From contig JBBQTC010000006.1 in NCBI GenBank assembly GCA_038234785.1, positions 1 to 64,000 of the forward strand: a stretch of DNA of 64,000 bases, read 5' to 3'. Of the stretch, positions 24,985 through 33,738 are shown one piece after another. Source of the DNA: UBA668 sp038234785 (lineage in GTDB: Bacteria; Actinomycetota; Acidimicrobiia; Acidimicrobiales; Ilumatobacteraceae). The notes below the pieces were generated by a model that searched no databases, was not told the origin of the DNA, and saw only the letters and a list, made by a program, of their open reading frames with translations. Every line of letters begins with the position of its first letter. Position 1 is the stretch's first letter. The position numbers and the translations under genes are program-made.

Positions 24985-25488
24985 TCAGGGGAGATCGAGC
25001 AATGGCAGCAGCAGGGTGACGTTGTCGGGGACGAACCGCTCGGTCGCCATCAGCCGGCCAAGCGCCGAGGCGTCCACCCATCGGACCTCGGTGATCTCGC
25101 CGTCGGTAAACGAGAACGGTCCGTCGTGGCGGCAGACGAACCCACATCCGACGAGCGCCACCTGGTCGTCCTCGAACGCTCCGCGGCCGAGCGGTTCGAG
25201 CTCCCCGTCGACCCCGAGCTCTTCGGACAACTCACGATGCGCAGCGTCCTCGTAGGACTCACCCGCGGCGACCACGCCCCCGGCGGCCAGATCCCACAAG
25301 CCGGGCCACACGTCCTTGGTGTCCGCACGGCGATGTACCAGCAGCCGGCCGTCGCTGCCGAGCACCGCGATCGCGACCGCCCGATGACGAAGACGATCAC
25401 GGCGCATCTCGCGACGCGTCACTGTTGCGATGACCACGTCGAGCTCGTCGACCACGTCGACCAACTCGTCGCCAGGTGAACCGTCCAT
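24985..25488 (-). CDS. NUDIX hydrolase
   Basis: This 167-residue protein has a complete Nudix box, GGVVAAGESYEDAAHRELSE followed by ELGV, at about residues 69-92, with the Glu residues that bind magnesium. The IHRRADTKDVWPGLWDLA-type lead (here LLVHRRADTKDVWPGLWDLA) recalls isopentenyl-diphosphate isomerase-like and YfcD-type members. The substrate is unknown. It is divergent from the M20 amidohydrolase with only 23 bases between the starts. Confidence 0.85.
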   Translation of the reverse strand: MDGSPGDELVDVVDELDVVIATVTRREMRRDRLRHRAVAIAVLGSDGRLLVHRRADTKDVWPGLWDLAAGGVVAAGESYEDAAHRELSEELGVDGELEPLGRGAFEDDQVALVGCGFVCRHDGPFSFTDGEITEVRWVDASALGRLMATERFVPDNVTLLLPLLDLP

Positions 25489-25511
25489 GCCGACGTGCCT
25501 AGCATGCCCAC

Positions 25512-26735
25512 ATGGAACTCGACACCCTCCGCGACGAAGCCCGTGACCTCCTTCCCGAGACCGTGGCGTTGCGCCGCACCCTCCACCAGTGGCCCGAACT
25601 GGGCAACGACCTGCCGGTGACGAAGGAGAACGTGTTGGCCGCGCTGGAGGGGCTGCCGCTGAACATCACGCTCCACGAGACGACCAGCGGCATCGCCGCA
25701 CTGCTCGACGGCGGCGCTCCCGGCCCGACCGTGCTGCTCCGCGGCGACATGGATGCGCTGCCGATGCACGAGGACACCGGTCTCGAGTTCGAGTCGAAGC
25801 AGTCGAACACCATGCACGCGTGCGGCCACGACACGCACACCGCCATGCTCGTCGGTGCCGCCAAGCTCCTGTCCGCTCGCCGCGACCAACTCCCCGGTCG
25901 CGTGCTGTTCATGTTCCAACCCGGCGAGGAGGGTCACGCCGGAGCGAAGTTCATGCTCGAAGAGGGCCTGCTCGACGTGCCACCGATGGCCGACGGCACG
26001 CTCTCTCCGATCACCGGTGCCTACGCACTCCACGTCACGACGAACCTGCCCAGCGGCTGGATCGCTGCGAAAGGCGGAGCGATGATGGCGAGCGCTGACA
26101 CGATGCACATCACCGTCACCGGCCGCGGCGGTCACGCCAGCGCACCGCACTACGCACTCGATCCGATCCCGATCGCCTGCGAGATCGTGCAGGCCCTGCA
26201 GATGATGATCACCCGCACGGTGGACGTGTTCGATCCCTCGGTGGTGACCGTCGGTCGGATCAGCGCAGGCACGACGAACAACGTGATCCCCGAGTTCGCC
26301 GAGATCGAGGGCACGATCCGGGCGGTCAGCGAGCGCACGCGGAGCAAGGTCTGCGACGGCATCCGCCGTGTCGCCGAAGGTGTCGCCGCGGCACACGACG
26401 CGCAGGTGTCGGTCGAGTTCCGTGACGGCTACCCGGTCACCGTCAACAACCCGGGCGCGGCCGACTTCGGCCTCGATGTGGCGCGCGAACTCCTGGGCGA
26501 CGCGTCGGTGGTGCGGATGCCCAACCCGGTGATGGGCGCAGAGGACTTCAGCTACGTGCTCAACGAAGTGCCGGGTTCGATGCTCTTCCTCGGTGGCACG
26601 CCACACGACCGCGACCTGTCGAAGGCCGCGCCGAATCACTCGAACCGCGTGTACTTCGACGAGAACGCGATGGTCGACGGCATGGCCGTGTACACCGCCC
26701 TCGCCATGCGTCACCTCGGTGGCCTGCCCACCTGA
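25512..26735 (+). CDS. M20D amidohydrolase (hippurate/IAA-amino-acid hydrolase type)
   Basis: This 407-residue enzyme has LRRTLHQWPEL near the start, LLRGDMDALPMHE, MHACGHDTHTAMLVGAA (metal-binding Cys and His), FMFQPGEEGHAGA (Glu-Glu) and the C-terminal NPVMGAEDFSY. These are the diagnostic motifs of the M20D group that cleaves N-acyl amino acids such as hippurate, N-acetyl-diaminopimelate or auxin conjugates. Which amide is used cannot be told. Its 3' end overlaps the convergent alpha-mannosidase gene by 25 bases. Confidence 0.9.
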   Translation: MELDTLRDEARDLLPETVALRRTLHQWPELGNDLPVTKENVLAALEGLPLNITLHETTSGIAALLDGGAPGPTVLLRGDMDALPMHEDTGLEFESKQSNTMHACGHDTHTAMLVGAAKLLSARRDQLPGRVLFMFQPGEEGHAGAKFMLEEGLLDVPPMADGTLSPITGAYALHVTTNLPSGWIAAKGGAMMASADTMHITVTGRGGHASAPHYALDPIPIACEIVQALQMMITRTVDVFDPSVVTVGRISAGTTNNVIPEFAEIEGTIRAVSERTRSKVCDGIRRVAEGVAAAHDAQVSVEFRDGYPVTVNNPGAADFGLDVARELLGDASVVRMPNPVMGAEDFSYVLNEVPGSMLFLGGTPHDRDLSKAAPNHSNRVYFDENAMVDGMAVYTALAMRHLGGLPT

Positions 26736-29700
26736 CCGAAGTCGCCGGCCGCGCACCGGAGGCGGACCGTCACCAGCTGGAACGGCTGCATGGTGAGGGC
26801 GACGATGCCGTCGGCCGTGTCGAGCGGTGTGTGCTGCTCCTCCAACAGGTTGCACAGCGCCGCGTCGGTGATCCGGCCGCGGGTGCCGACGGTGATCGGC
26901 GCCCGATCGCCGCACATCTCGGCGAGCCGCACGATCAGGTCACCCGACCCATCGTCGGCCCGCTTCACGGCGCTGATCTCGACGCCCTGACCTCGCAGCG
27001 TCACCACCGGGCGCGGGTCGTCCACCGCCGAACCGGGTTCGACCAAGCGCAGCGGGTTGTTGAGACGCTCCGCCTCACGCACCACCTGCGACAACCCGGC
27101 GTCGTGGGGCAGCACGCTGACCGTCACCCGGTGATGACCATGGTCCTGGATGGGGTCGGGATACTTCGCGGCTCGTAGCAGCGACACGCTCACGCCACCG
27201 TCCTGCAGACCATGGCCGTAGCGGCCGTCGTTGAGCACGGCCACGCCGAAGTTCGGCTCGCTGACGTCGACGTAGCGGTGCGCACACACCTCGAACTTGG
27301 CGGCGTCCCAGGAGTTGCTCGCGTGCGTGGGGCGCATCACGTGACCGAACTGGATGTCGCAGGCAGCCTCGCGGGCGTGGACCGCGAGGGGCACGTGCAG
27401 CGAGAGCAGTTGCTCGTCCTCGCGCCAATCGATGTCGAAGCTCATGTCGACCCGGGCACTGCCCGCCCGCACCGTCGTGTGCTGGATGATCGACGAGCGG
27501 CCGAAGCGACGAACGACCTCGAGCGTCGCGACAAGCGGTCCGGCGTCGACGACGCGGACGGACTCGACCCCGCCGATCGGCTCACCGAGACCCCGCGTCC
27601 ACGCCTCGACGTCCCACGCGTCGTACTCGACGGGATGATCCGGCGCGAGTTCGAGTCGGACGGCCTCGCCGACGGGCAGCACCTCTCGTCCGGCCGCCAC
27701 GGCGATGATCGACGTGATCGAGCCATCGAGATCCCAGGTGAGCGCGACGAGCTCGTTGGCGAAGGAGTGCTCGGTGACCGTGACCCGGTCGTCCACCGGT
27801 GTCGCATCGAGCGGTGACAGACCGCAGGCGACCGCTTTGATGTACCCGGCGTGCCGGCCGTCGTGGAGCACCTGCGCATGTTCCGGGTGGACCGTGGCGC
27901 GATCGAGGACCGCCACCTCGGTCCGCTCGTAGGTCGCGGCGTTGGCCACGAACGGTCGGGGCGACGCGACACGGGTGAGTGCGGCGGCGATCGATGCCTC
28001 CAGTCGTTCGATGACCTGCGCGTGCGCGGCCTCGGTGTCCTCGTAGACCCAGGTGATGCTGGAGCCCGGGATGATGTCGTGGAACTGCTGCAACAGCACC
28101 TCTTTCCACAATGCGTCGAGCTCGGCGGCGACCTCGGCGGGCACGTCGCCGCCCGAGGCCCACCAGAGCTCGGCCTCTCGGAGCAGCACTTCGCACCGGC
28201 GGTTGCCGACCTTGGTCTTCGCTTGGCTGGTGAGCGTGCCGCGGTGCATCTCGAAGTACAGCTCGCCGTTCCACACGGGCACGGGTGCGCCGTCGTCGAT
28301 CTCCGCCTCGACGTGATCGAAGAACTCGTCGGTGGTGCCGAGCAGCAACCGCGGGGCGCCGTCGAGATCGGCGAGTCGCCGCGACCGCTCGATCATTTCG
28401 CGCGTCGGTCCACCGCCGCCGTTACCGTGCCCGAAGGGCAGCAGCGACCAGTCGCTCCAGCCGTGCTCCTTGAAGTTCTGCTCGGAGAACACCATCTCCT
28501 CGCTCGATACGACCGCGTTGTAGGTGTCCACGGGCGGGAAGTGGGTCAGCACCTGCGAGCCGTCGAGGCCCTCCCAGAGAAACGTGCTGTGCGGGAACCG
28601 GTTCTGCTTGTTCCAGCTCAGCTTCTGGGTGATGAAGCGGTCGCAGCCGCCGGCGCGGAAGATCTGCGGCAGCGAGGCGGGATAGCCGAAGACGTCCGGG
28701 ATCCAGACCTCCTTGCACCGTGCACCGAACCGGCTCTCGAAGTAGCGCTGCCCGTGCACGAGCTGACGCACGATGCTCTCGCCGCTCGGCAGGTTCATGT
28801 CGGCCTCGACCCACATGCCACCGACGGGTTGCCACTGGCCGCCGGCCACTCGTTCGCGAATCCGTTCGAAGAGTGACGGGTACTTCGTCTCCATCCAGTC
28901 GTACTGCGCCGCCTGCGAGCAGACGAACCGGTACTCGGGGTACGCGTCCATCATCCGTGTTGCGGAGGCGAAGGTGCGGGCGCACTTGCGGACCGTCTCT
29001 CGCAGCGGCCAGAGCCAGGCGGTGTCGATGTGTGCATGTCCGACACCGATCACCGAGTGCGCGCCGTCACGCGCGTGCAGGGCGAGCGCGGGTGCAAGGG
29101 CGGCGCGAGCAGCGGACGCGGTGTGGCCGATCGCCGTGAGGTCGAGGAGGTTGAACGCTGCCTCGATCTCGCGCAGCAGCCGTTGACGACGCTTGTCCGT
29201 GGCGGGAAGGGCGCTCATCAGACCGAGCAGCACCTCCACGTCGAGGAGCAGGTGGAAGACCGCGTCATCCCGCACCGCGAGCGACGCCTGACGGAGCTTG
29301 TAGATCGGTTGATCGCCGGCCGTGCTCCGCGAGCCGAGGTGACCGTAGCGACGTCCGGTCATCGGGAACGCGGGGTTCGAGGCGGCTTCCACGATGATGT
29401 CGAGCGGGCCCGCCGGCGCGGTGGGGAGGGAGAGCGCGGTGCGACGAGGATGAATGCCTTGCACGGGCGAGCCGTCTGCCGCCCAGACCAATCCCTCGGC
29501 CTGGAAGCCAGCCGAGTCCGGGTGGAACCCGAGGTCGATGACGGCCTCGAGCCGATCGCCGACCCACGTGGCCGGGACATCGGCCGTGAAGCGGAGCCAG
29601 GTGGTGCCCCACGGTCGGCTCCAGGGTGATCCGATCGCGAACGGGCGCGCGTCCGTCGCCAGTGCGGCCATGGCCTCGTCGAATCCGACGGGCTCACCGG

Positions 29701-29815
29701 GCACGTCCCAGGCCTCCACCTGCATCGGGACGCTTGCGGTGTACATCGCCGGCATCACCCGCTCGGAGAGCTCCCTGCGGATCCGCCGTTCCACCAACAC
29801 CGCGTCGTCGTGCAT
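26711..29815 (-). CDS. GH38 alpha-mannosidase
   Basis: This protein of about 1034 residues lacks a signal peptide, so it is probably cytosolic. The catalytic part has GHAHIDTAWLWPLRETV (zinc-binding His and Asp) and MWVEADMNLPSGES, which contains the nucleophile Asp. YHDIIPGSSI-type sequence (FHDIIPGSSITWVYED) and a long C-terminal beta region (HVPLAVHAREAACDIQFG) complete the GH38 layout. It removes alpha-linked mannose, perhaps in turnover of mannose-containing glycans or 2-O-mannosyl compounds. ATG 29815 sits 23 bases from the divergent YjbR-like gene; a longer upstream frame has no family sequence. Confidence 0.9.
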   Translation of the reverse strand: MHDDAVLVERRIRRELSERVMPAMYTASVPMQVEAWDVPGEPVGFDEAMAALATDARPFAIGSPWSRPWGTTWLRFTADVPATWVGDRLEAVIDLGFHPDSAGFQAEGLVWAADGSPVQGIHPRRTALSLPTAPAGPLDIIVEAASNPAFPMTGRRYGHLGSRSTAGDQPIYKLRQASLAVRDDAVFHLLLDVEVLLGLMSALPATDKRRQRLLREIEAAFNLLDLTAIGHTASAARAALAPALALHARDGAHSVIGVGHAHIDTAWLWPLRETVRKCARTFASATRMMDAYPEYRFVCSQAAQYDWMETKYPSLFERIRERVAGGQWQPVGGMWVEADMNLPSGESIVRQLVHGQRYFESRFGARCKEVWIPDVFGYPASLPQIFRAGGCDRFITQKLSWNKQNRFPHSTFLWEGLDGSQVLTHFPPVDTYNAVVSSEEMVFSEQNFKEHGWSDWSLLPFGHGNGGGGPTREMIERSRRLADLDGAPRLLLGTTDEFFDHVEAEIDDGAPVPVWNGELYFEMHRGTLTSQAKTKVGNRRCEVLLREAELWWASGGDVPAEVAAELDALWKEVLLQQFHDIIPGSSITWVYEDTEAAHAQVIERLEASIAAALTRVASPRPFVANAATYERTEVAVLDRATVHPEHAQVLHDGRHAGYIKAVACGLSPLDATPVDDRVTVTEHSFANELVALTWDLDGSITSIIAVAAGREVLPVGEAVRLELAPDHPVEYDAWDVEAWTRGLGEPIGGVESVRVVDAGPLVATLEVVRRFGRSSIIQHTTVRAGSARVDMSFDIDWREDEQLLSLHVPLAVHAREAACDIQFGHVMRPTHASNSWDAAKFEVCAHRYVDVSEPNFGVAVLNDGRYGHGLQDGGVSVSLLRAAKYPDPIQDHGHHRVTVSVLPHDAGLSQVVREAERLNNPLRLVEPGSAVDDPRPVVTLRGQGVEISAVKRADDGSGDLIVRLAEMCGDRAPITVGTRGRITDAALCNLLEEQHTPLDTADGIVALTMQPFQLVTVRLRCAAGDFGQVGRPPR

Positions 29816-29838
29816 GGTGCAGAGAGTACGGTGCGCGT

Positions 29839-30231
29839 ATGGGCCCGTCCGAACGACCGAGTGATCCGGCCGCGTGGGATCGCTTGCGCGAGATCTGCGA
29901 CTCGCTGCCCGAGACCAGTGTGAAGACCAGCCATGGCGAGCTGGCCTGGAGCGTCGGCACCGGCACCAAGGGTCGGCAGTTCGCCACCACGTGGGACCAT
30001 CATCACGACGACCGCAACGCCGTGGTGTTCGCGGCGCCGCCCGGCGCGCAGGAACAGCTGATCGCCGCCGATCCGACTCGCTACTTCCGGCCGCCGTACG
30101 TCGGAGGACGAGGATGGGTCGGCGCCTACCTCGACCTGCTCCCCGTGGACTGGGACGTGATCGAGTTGCATCTCGCCGACGCACACGCCGTCATGGCTCC
30201 GGGCGGCCCGGCTCGTCCACCTCGGGGCTAA
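29839..30231 (+). CDS. MmcQ/YjbR-family protein
   Basis: A 130-residue protein with the CyaY-like fold signatures of the MmcQ/YjbR family: WDRLREICDSLPETSVKTSH near the start and the closing RGWVGAYLDLLPVDWDVIEL segment. These proteins are small, cytosolic and loosely described as DNA-binding; their function is poorly known. The gene is 11 bases upstream of the CoA-transferase gene on the same strand. Confidence 0.8.
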   Translation: MGPSERPSDPAAWDRLREICDSLPETSVKTSHGELAWSVGTGTKGRQFATTWDHHHDDRNAVVFAAPPGAQEQLIAADPTRYFRPPYVGGRGWVGAYLDLLPVDWDVIELHLADAHAVMAPGGPARPPRG

Positions 30232-30242
30232 CGTCGACCGCG

Positions 30243-31478
30243 ATGGAGCAGCAGCCCGACACACGTCCACTGAGCGGTGTCCGAGTGCTGGATCTCACCC
30301 GCGTCCTCGCCGGTCCGCACGCCGCACGCATGCTGTGCGACCTCGGTGCCGAGGTGATCAAGGTCGAGCCCCCGGAGGGCGACATCACCCGCACCACCTG
30401 GCCGCGTGTCAACAGCATCGCCAGCTACTTCGCCCAGCAGAACACCGGAAAGCGATGCGTCAGCATCGACATGGATCACGAGGTCGGGCGCGAGCTCGTC
30501 CGACGCCTTGCCGACCAGTGCGACGTCGTGCTGGAGAACTTCCGCCCGGGCGTCATGGACCGGCTGGGCCTCGGCGCCGATGTGCTGCGCGAACGCAATC
30601 CGCGGATCATCTTCGCCTCCGCCAGCGGCTACGGGCAGACTGGGCCGTGGGTCCACCGACGGGCCTACGCCCCGGTCGTCGGAGCCGAGAGCGGGTTCAC
30701 GATGGCGCAGGGTGACGCCCGTGGTGGGCTCTACGCGAACGACGCGCACAGCCATGCCGACGTCTACACCGCGCTGGAGCTCGGCGCGGCAGTGCTGGCT
30801 GCGCTCTACCAACGCGAGCGCACCGGTCGCGGTGACCGCATCGACGTCTCGATGGCCCAGACGATGCTCTACGTCAACGAGCACGCGCACGATCACCTGT
30901 GGGACGACGATGTTCCCGACGGGGTCATCCGTAGCTTCCGACCGATGGACTATCCAGTGCTCACGGCCGCCAACGGCGACTCGGTCATCATCAGCGGCCA
31001 CCCCGCCGAGAACAAGACGTTCGACTTCTACATGATGTCGATCGATCGAGCGGACCTCATCGATGATCCACGGTTCGCCGACACGGCCGGACGGCTGGAG
31101 CACCTGCCGAGCATCTTCGCCGCGATCGACGAGTGGGCGTCGGGGATGCCCGATGCCGATGCGATCGAGGAGGCGATGGCACGGAATCGTCTCGCCGTCG
31201 GAAAGCTCCGCTCCGTGCACGACGTGTGCGACACCGATTGGGCGCGCGAGCGCGAGGTCGTCGTCGAGGTACCCGATCGCGGCGACGGCACCATTCGCAT
31301 CCCCAACGCACCGTGGCGCTTCGACGGCTCCGAGATCCGCACCGGCGGCGAACCCCGCTACCGAGGCGAGGACAACCGTTCGGTGTTGACCGAACTCCTC
31401 GGGCTCTCCGACGCCGACGTCGACGGGTACGAGGCACAGGGCGTGCTCACCAGTCGACTGCCAAAATCGCGGGGCTGA
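30243..31478 (+). CDS. Class III CoA transferase (CaiB/Frc family)
   Basis: This 411-residue protein starts with LSGVRVLDLTRVLAGPHAAR and continues with LGAEVIKVEPPEGD and NTGKRCVSIDM. SHADVYTALELGAAVLAALY holds the catalytic Asp at about residue 172, which forms the aspartyl-CoA thioester intermediate. It moves coenzyme A between a carboxylic acid and an acyl-CoA. Substrates of this family range from formate/oxalate to carnitine and bile acids and cannot be assigned here. It is followed 4 bases later by the DNA ligase gene. Confidence 0.88.
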   Translation: MEQQPDTRPLSGVRVLDLTRVLAGPHAARMLCDLGAEVIKVEPPEGDITRTTWPRVNSIASYFAQQNTGKRCVSIDMDHEVGRELVRRLADQCDVVLENFRPGVMDRLGLGADVLRERNPRIIFASASGYGQTGPWVHRRAYAPVVGAESGFTMAQGDARGGLYANDAHSHADVYTALELGAAVLAALYQRERTGRGDRIDVSMAQTMLYVNEHAHDHLWDDDVPDGVIRSFRPMDYPVLTAANGDSVIISGHPAENKTFDFYMMSIDRADLIDDPRFADTAGRLEHLPSIFAAIDEWASGMPDADAIEEAMARNRLAVGKLRSVHDVCDTDWAREREVVVEVPDRGDGTIRIPNAPWRFDGSEIRTGGEPRYRGEDNRSVLTELLGLSDADVDGYEAQGVLTSRLPKSRG

Positions 31479-31482
31479 CGGC

Positions 31483-32382
31483 GTGGTCCTGCGCTGTCCG
31501 GTCGTCCCGATGAAGGCCGCGATGGGAGCACTGCCTCCCGAGTCGCAGGATCACGAGTGGGCGTACGAGATCAAGTGGGACGGGTACCGCACCCTGGCCT
31601 TCATCGATGCCGGCTCGGTGCGACTGCAGAGCAGCAACTCGCTCGACGTCACCGCCAAGTATCCGGAACTGGGCGACCTCCCCGGCGCCGTCAACGCAGG
31701 TGGGGCGATCCTCGATGGCGAACTGGTCGTGCTCGACGACACGGGTCGTCCCAGCTTCGAAGGGATCCAGCGCCACGAGACGCAGGCGGCGTTCTACGTC
31801 TTCGACGTGCTCCAGATCGACGGCACCGACACGATCGGCCTGCCGTACGAGGCGCGGCGCGCGCTGGTGTCGCAACTGGTGGAGGCGGGACCGAACTGGA
31901 TGGTGCCCGCCCACCAGATCGGCGACGGCGCGGACCTGCTGGCCGTCACGGCCGCGCAAGGGCTGGAGGGAGTGATGGCCAAGCGGCTCGGGTCGCCGTA
32001 CCAGCCGGGCAAACGGACGCCCAACTGGCGCAAGGTGAAGAACCGGCTGCAGGTGGAGGTGACCATCGGCGGGTTCAACACCGGGTCCGGCAACCGTTCA
32101 TCCACGTTCGGCGCACTGCTGGTCGGACGGCCCCATCCCGACGGATCGCTCGCCTTCGCGGGCGGCGTGGGGACCGGGTTCACGCAGAAGACGTTGGAGG
32201 AACTCACCACGGTCCTGCGCGAACGGGTCCAGCGCGAGTGCCCGTTCCAGGTCGTGCCACCCCGCAGCGCGACCGGCCCGGCCACCTGGGTCCGCCCCGA
32301 TCTCCGCGCCCTCGTCGAGATCGCCGAGTTCACCAACGACGGACTCGTCCGCCACGCCAGCTTCCTCCGCCTCCTCCCCTGA
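31483..32382 (+). CDS. ATP-dependent DNA ligase, LigD/LigC catalytic core
   Basis: This 299-residue protein has the nucleotidyltransferase motif I EIKWDGYR (adenylated Lys31), ILDGELVVLDDTGRPSF (motif III), EGVMAKR (motif IV) and NWRKVKN (motif V), then an OB-fold (about 190-299). The length equals the stand-alone LigC-type ligases and the ligase domain of LigD, used in end joining or repair. No Ku or polymerase domain is adjacent in this window. It starts at GTG 31483. Confidence 0.9.
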   Translation: MVLRCPVVPMKAAMGALPPESQDHEWAYEIKWDGYRTLAFIDAGSVRLQSSNSLDVTAKYPELGDLPGAVNAGGAILDGELVVLDDTGRPSFEGIQRHETQAAFYVFDVLQIDGTDTIGLPYEARRALVSQLVEAGPNWMVPAHQIGDGADLLAVTAAQGLEGVMAKRLGSPYQPGKRTPNWRKVKNRLQVEVTIGGFNTGSGNRSSTFGALLVGRPHPDGSLAFAGGVGTGFTQKTLEELTTVLRERVQRECPFQVVPPRSATGPATWVRPDLRALVEIAEFTNDGLVRHASFLRLLP

Positions 32383-32390
32383 CCAGGGTG

Positions 32391-32580
32391 GTCCGAGTGG
32401 GTCGCTGCCGGTCCGAGTGGGTCGCTGCCGGTCCGAGTGGGTCGCACCCGGTCCGAGTGGGTAGGCGCCATGCGAGTGGGTACTCGCATCCCGGGGTGGG
32501 AGTACCCACTCGCATGAGACCCGGGCACTCGGACCGGGGACGTGGCACTCGGACCGACGCCCAGCCACTCGCACCCGGGG
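32391..32580. repeat. Symmetric array of CGAGTGGG-type repeats around a 16-bp perfect palindrome
   Basis: In the gap between the ligase stop and the kynureninase start, GTCCGAGTGG occurs four times with an exact 20-base period (32391, 32411, 32431, 32451), then a fifth core at 32473. A perfect inverted pair of 16 bases (CATGCGAGTGGGTACT at 32469-32484, its complement at 32501-32516) forms the centre. Beyond it come inverted cores at about 32505, 32525, 32545 and 32565 (CACTCGGACC type). The whole is a roughly mirror-image set of nine sites. It could be a multi-site operator, a protein-binding or structural element, or a terminator for the ligase transcript. Confidence 0.85.
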
Positions 32581-32595
32581 TGGCAGGCTGGGTGG

Positions 32596-33738
32596 GTGAT
32601 CACTCGAACTGACGCACTGGCACTCGATGCGGCGGACCCGCTGGCTGCGTTTCGCGACCGGTTCCACATCCCCGACCCGTCGGTCATCTACCTCGACGGG
32701 AACTCGCTGGGCATGCCCCCGAAGCGGACGCTGGAGCGGATCACCGAGGTGTACCGGGACGACTGGGCGACCGGTCTGATCCGTTCGTGGGACCACTGGA
32801 TCGACATGCCCCAACGGGTCGGCGACACGCTCGCTCCCTTGATCGGGGCAGGCGACGGAGAGGTCGTTCTGCACGACAACACCACCCTCAACGTCTACCA
32901 ACTCGTGCACGCGGCCATCGGACTGCGACCGGACCGCCGCGTCATCGCGATCGGCGCCGACGACTTCCCCACCGACCGCTACATCGTCGACGGCATCGCC
33001 GATGCCACCGGTCACGAGGTGCGACACGGCTTCGAGCGGCTCGACGACGTCGCGGTGATGGTTCGTTCGGTCGTCGACTACCGCACGGCCGCGTTGGTCG
33101 ACGTCGCGAGTGAGACGGCGCGAGCCCATGCCGCAGGTGCCCTGGTCGTGTGGGACCTGTCGCACGCGGCGGGCGCGATCGAGATCGATCTGCGCGCCTG
33201 CGGGGTGCAACTCGCCGTCGGGTGCAGCTACAAGTTCCTCAACGGCGGCCCCGGCGCCCCGGCGTGGACCTATGTCGCCCGCGAACTCCACGACACGATT
33301 CGCCAACCGATCTGGGGATGGTTCGCCACCGAGAACCAGTTCGCGATGGGGCCGACGTTCACACCGCGAGCGGACATCGCCCGCATGCTGCTGGGTACTC
33401 CGTCGATCCTCGCGCTCGTCGCCGCAGAGGTGGGGATCTCCCTCTCCGCCGAAGCGGGGATGCACGCGATCCACACCAAGGGCACCACGCTGACCGGACT
33501 CGCCATCGAGCTCTGCGACCAGTTCGGACTCGACACCCCGACTCCTCGCGACCCGACTCGGCGCGGCAACCATGTCGCGCTGGCTCATCCGGACGCGAGG
33601 ACGCTCGTACGCGATCTATCGGCCCAGGGGATCATCTTCGACTTCCGCGAACCGAACATCATCCGCGCCGGCTGCTCCCCGCTGACCACGCGCTTCGTCG
33701 ACGTCTTCGACGGCATCACCGCCGTCGCGAATCGCTAG
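32596..33738 (+). CDS. kynU: Kynureninase
   Basis: This 380-residue PLP enzyme has DPSVIYLDGNSLGMPPK at the N-terminus, VVWDLSHAAGAIEIDL (PLP-binding Asp and neighbours) and GCSYKFLNGGPGAPA with the PLP Lys213, followed by WGWFATENQFAMG. These are kynureninase signatures. It converts kynurenine to anthranilate (or 3-hydroxykynurenine to 3-hydroxyanthranilate) in tryptophan breakdown. GTG 32596 lies directly after the repeat array. No kynA or kynB is present in the window. The 3' end overlaps the convergent acetoacetyl-CoA synthetase gene by 4 bases. Confidence 0.93.
   Translation: MITRTDALALDAADPLAAFRDRFHIPDPSVIYLDGNSLGMPPKRTLERITEVYRDDWATGLIRSWDHWIDMPQRVGDTLAPLIGAGDGEVVLHDNTTLNVYQLVHAAIGLRPDRRVIAIGADDFPTDRYIVDGIADATGHEVRHGFERLDDVAVMVRSVVDYRTAALVDVASETARAHAAGALVVWDLSHAAGAIEIDLRACGVQLAVGCSYKFLNGGPGAPAWTYVARELHDTIRQPIWGWFATENQFAMGPTFTPRADIARMLLGTPSILALVAAEVGISLSAEAGMHAIHTKGTTLTGLAIELCDQFGLDTPTPRDPTRRGNHVALAHPDARTLVRDLSAQGIIFDFREPNIIRAGCSPLTTRFVDVFDGITAVANR

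Noticed and set aside
32391..32470. Possible CRISPR array (regular 20-base units)
   Set aside because: Units are contiguous with no spacers of independent sequence, the second half is inverted, and no cas gene is near.
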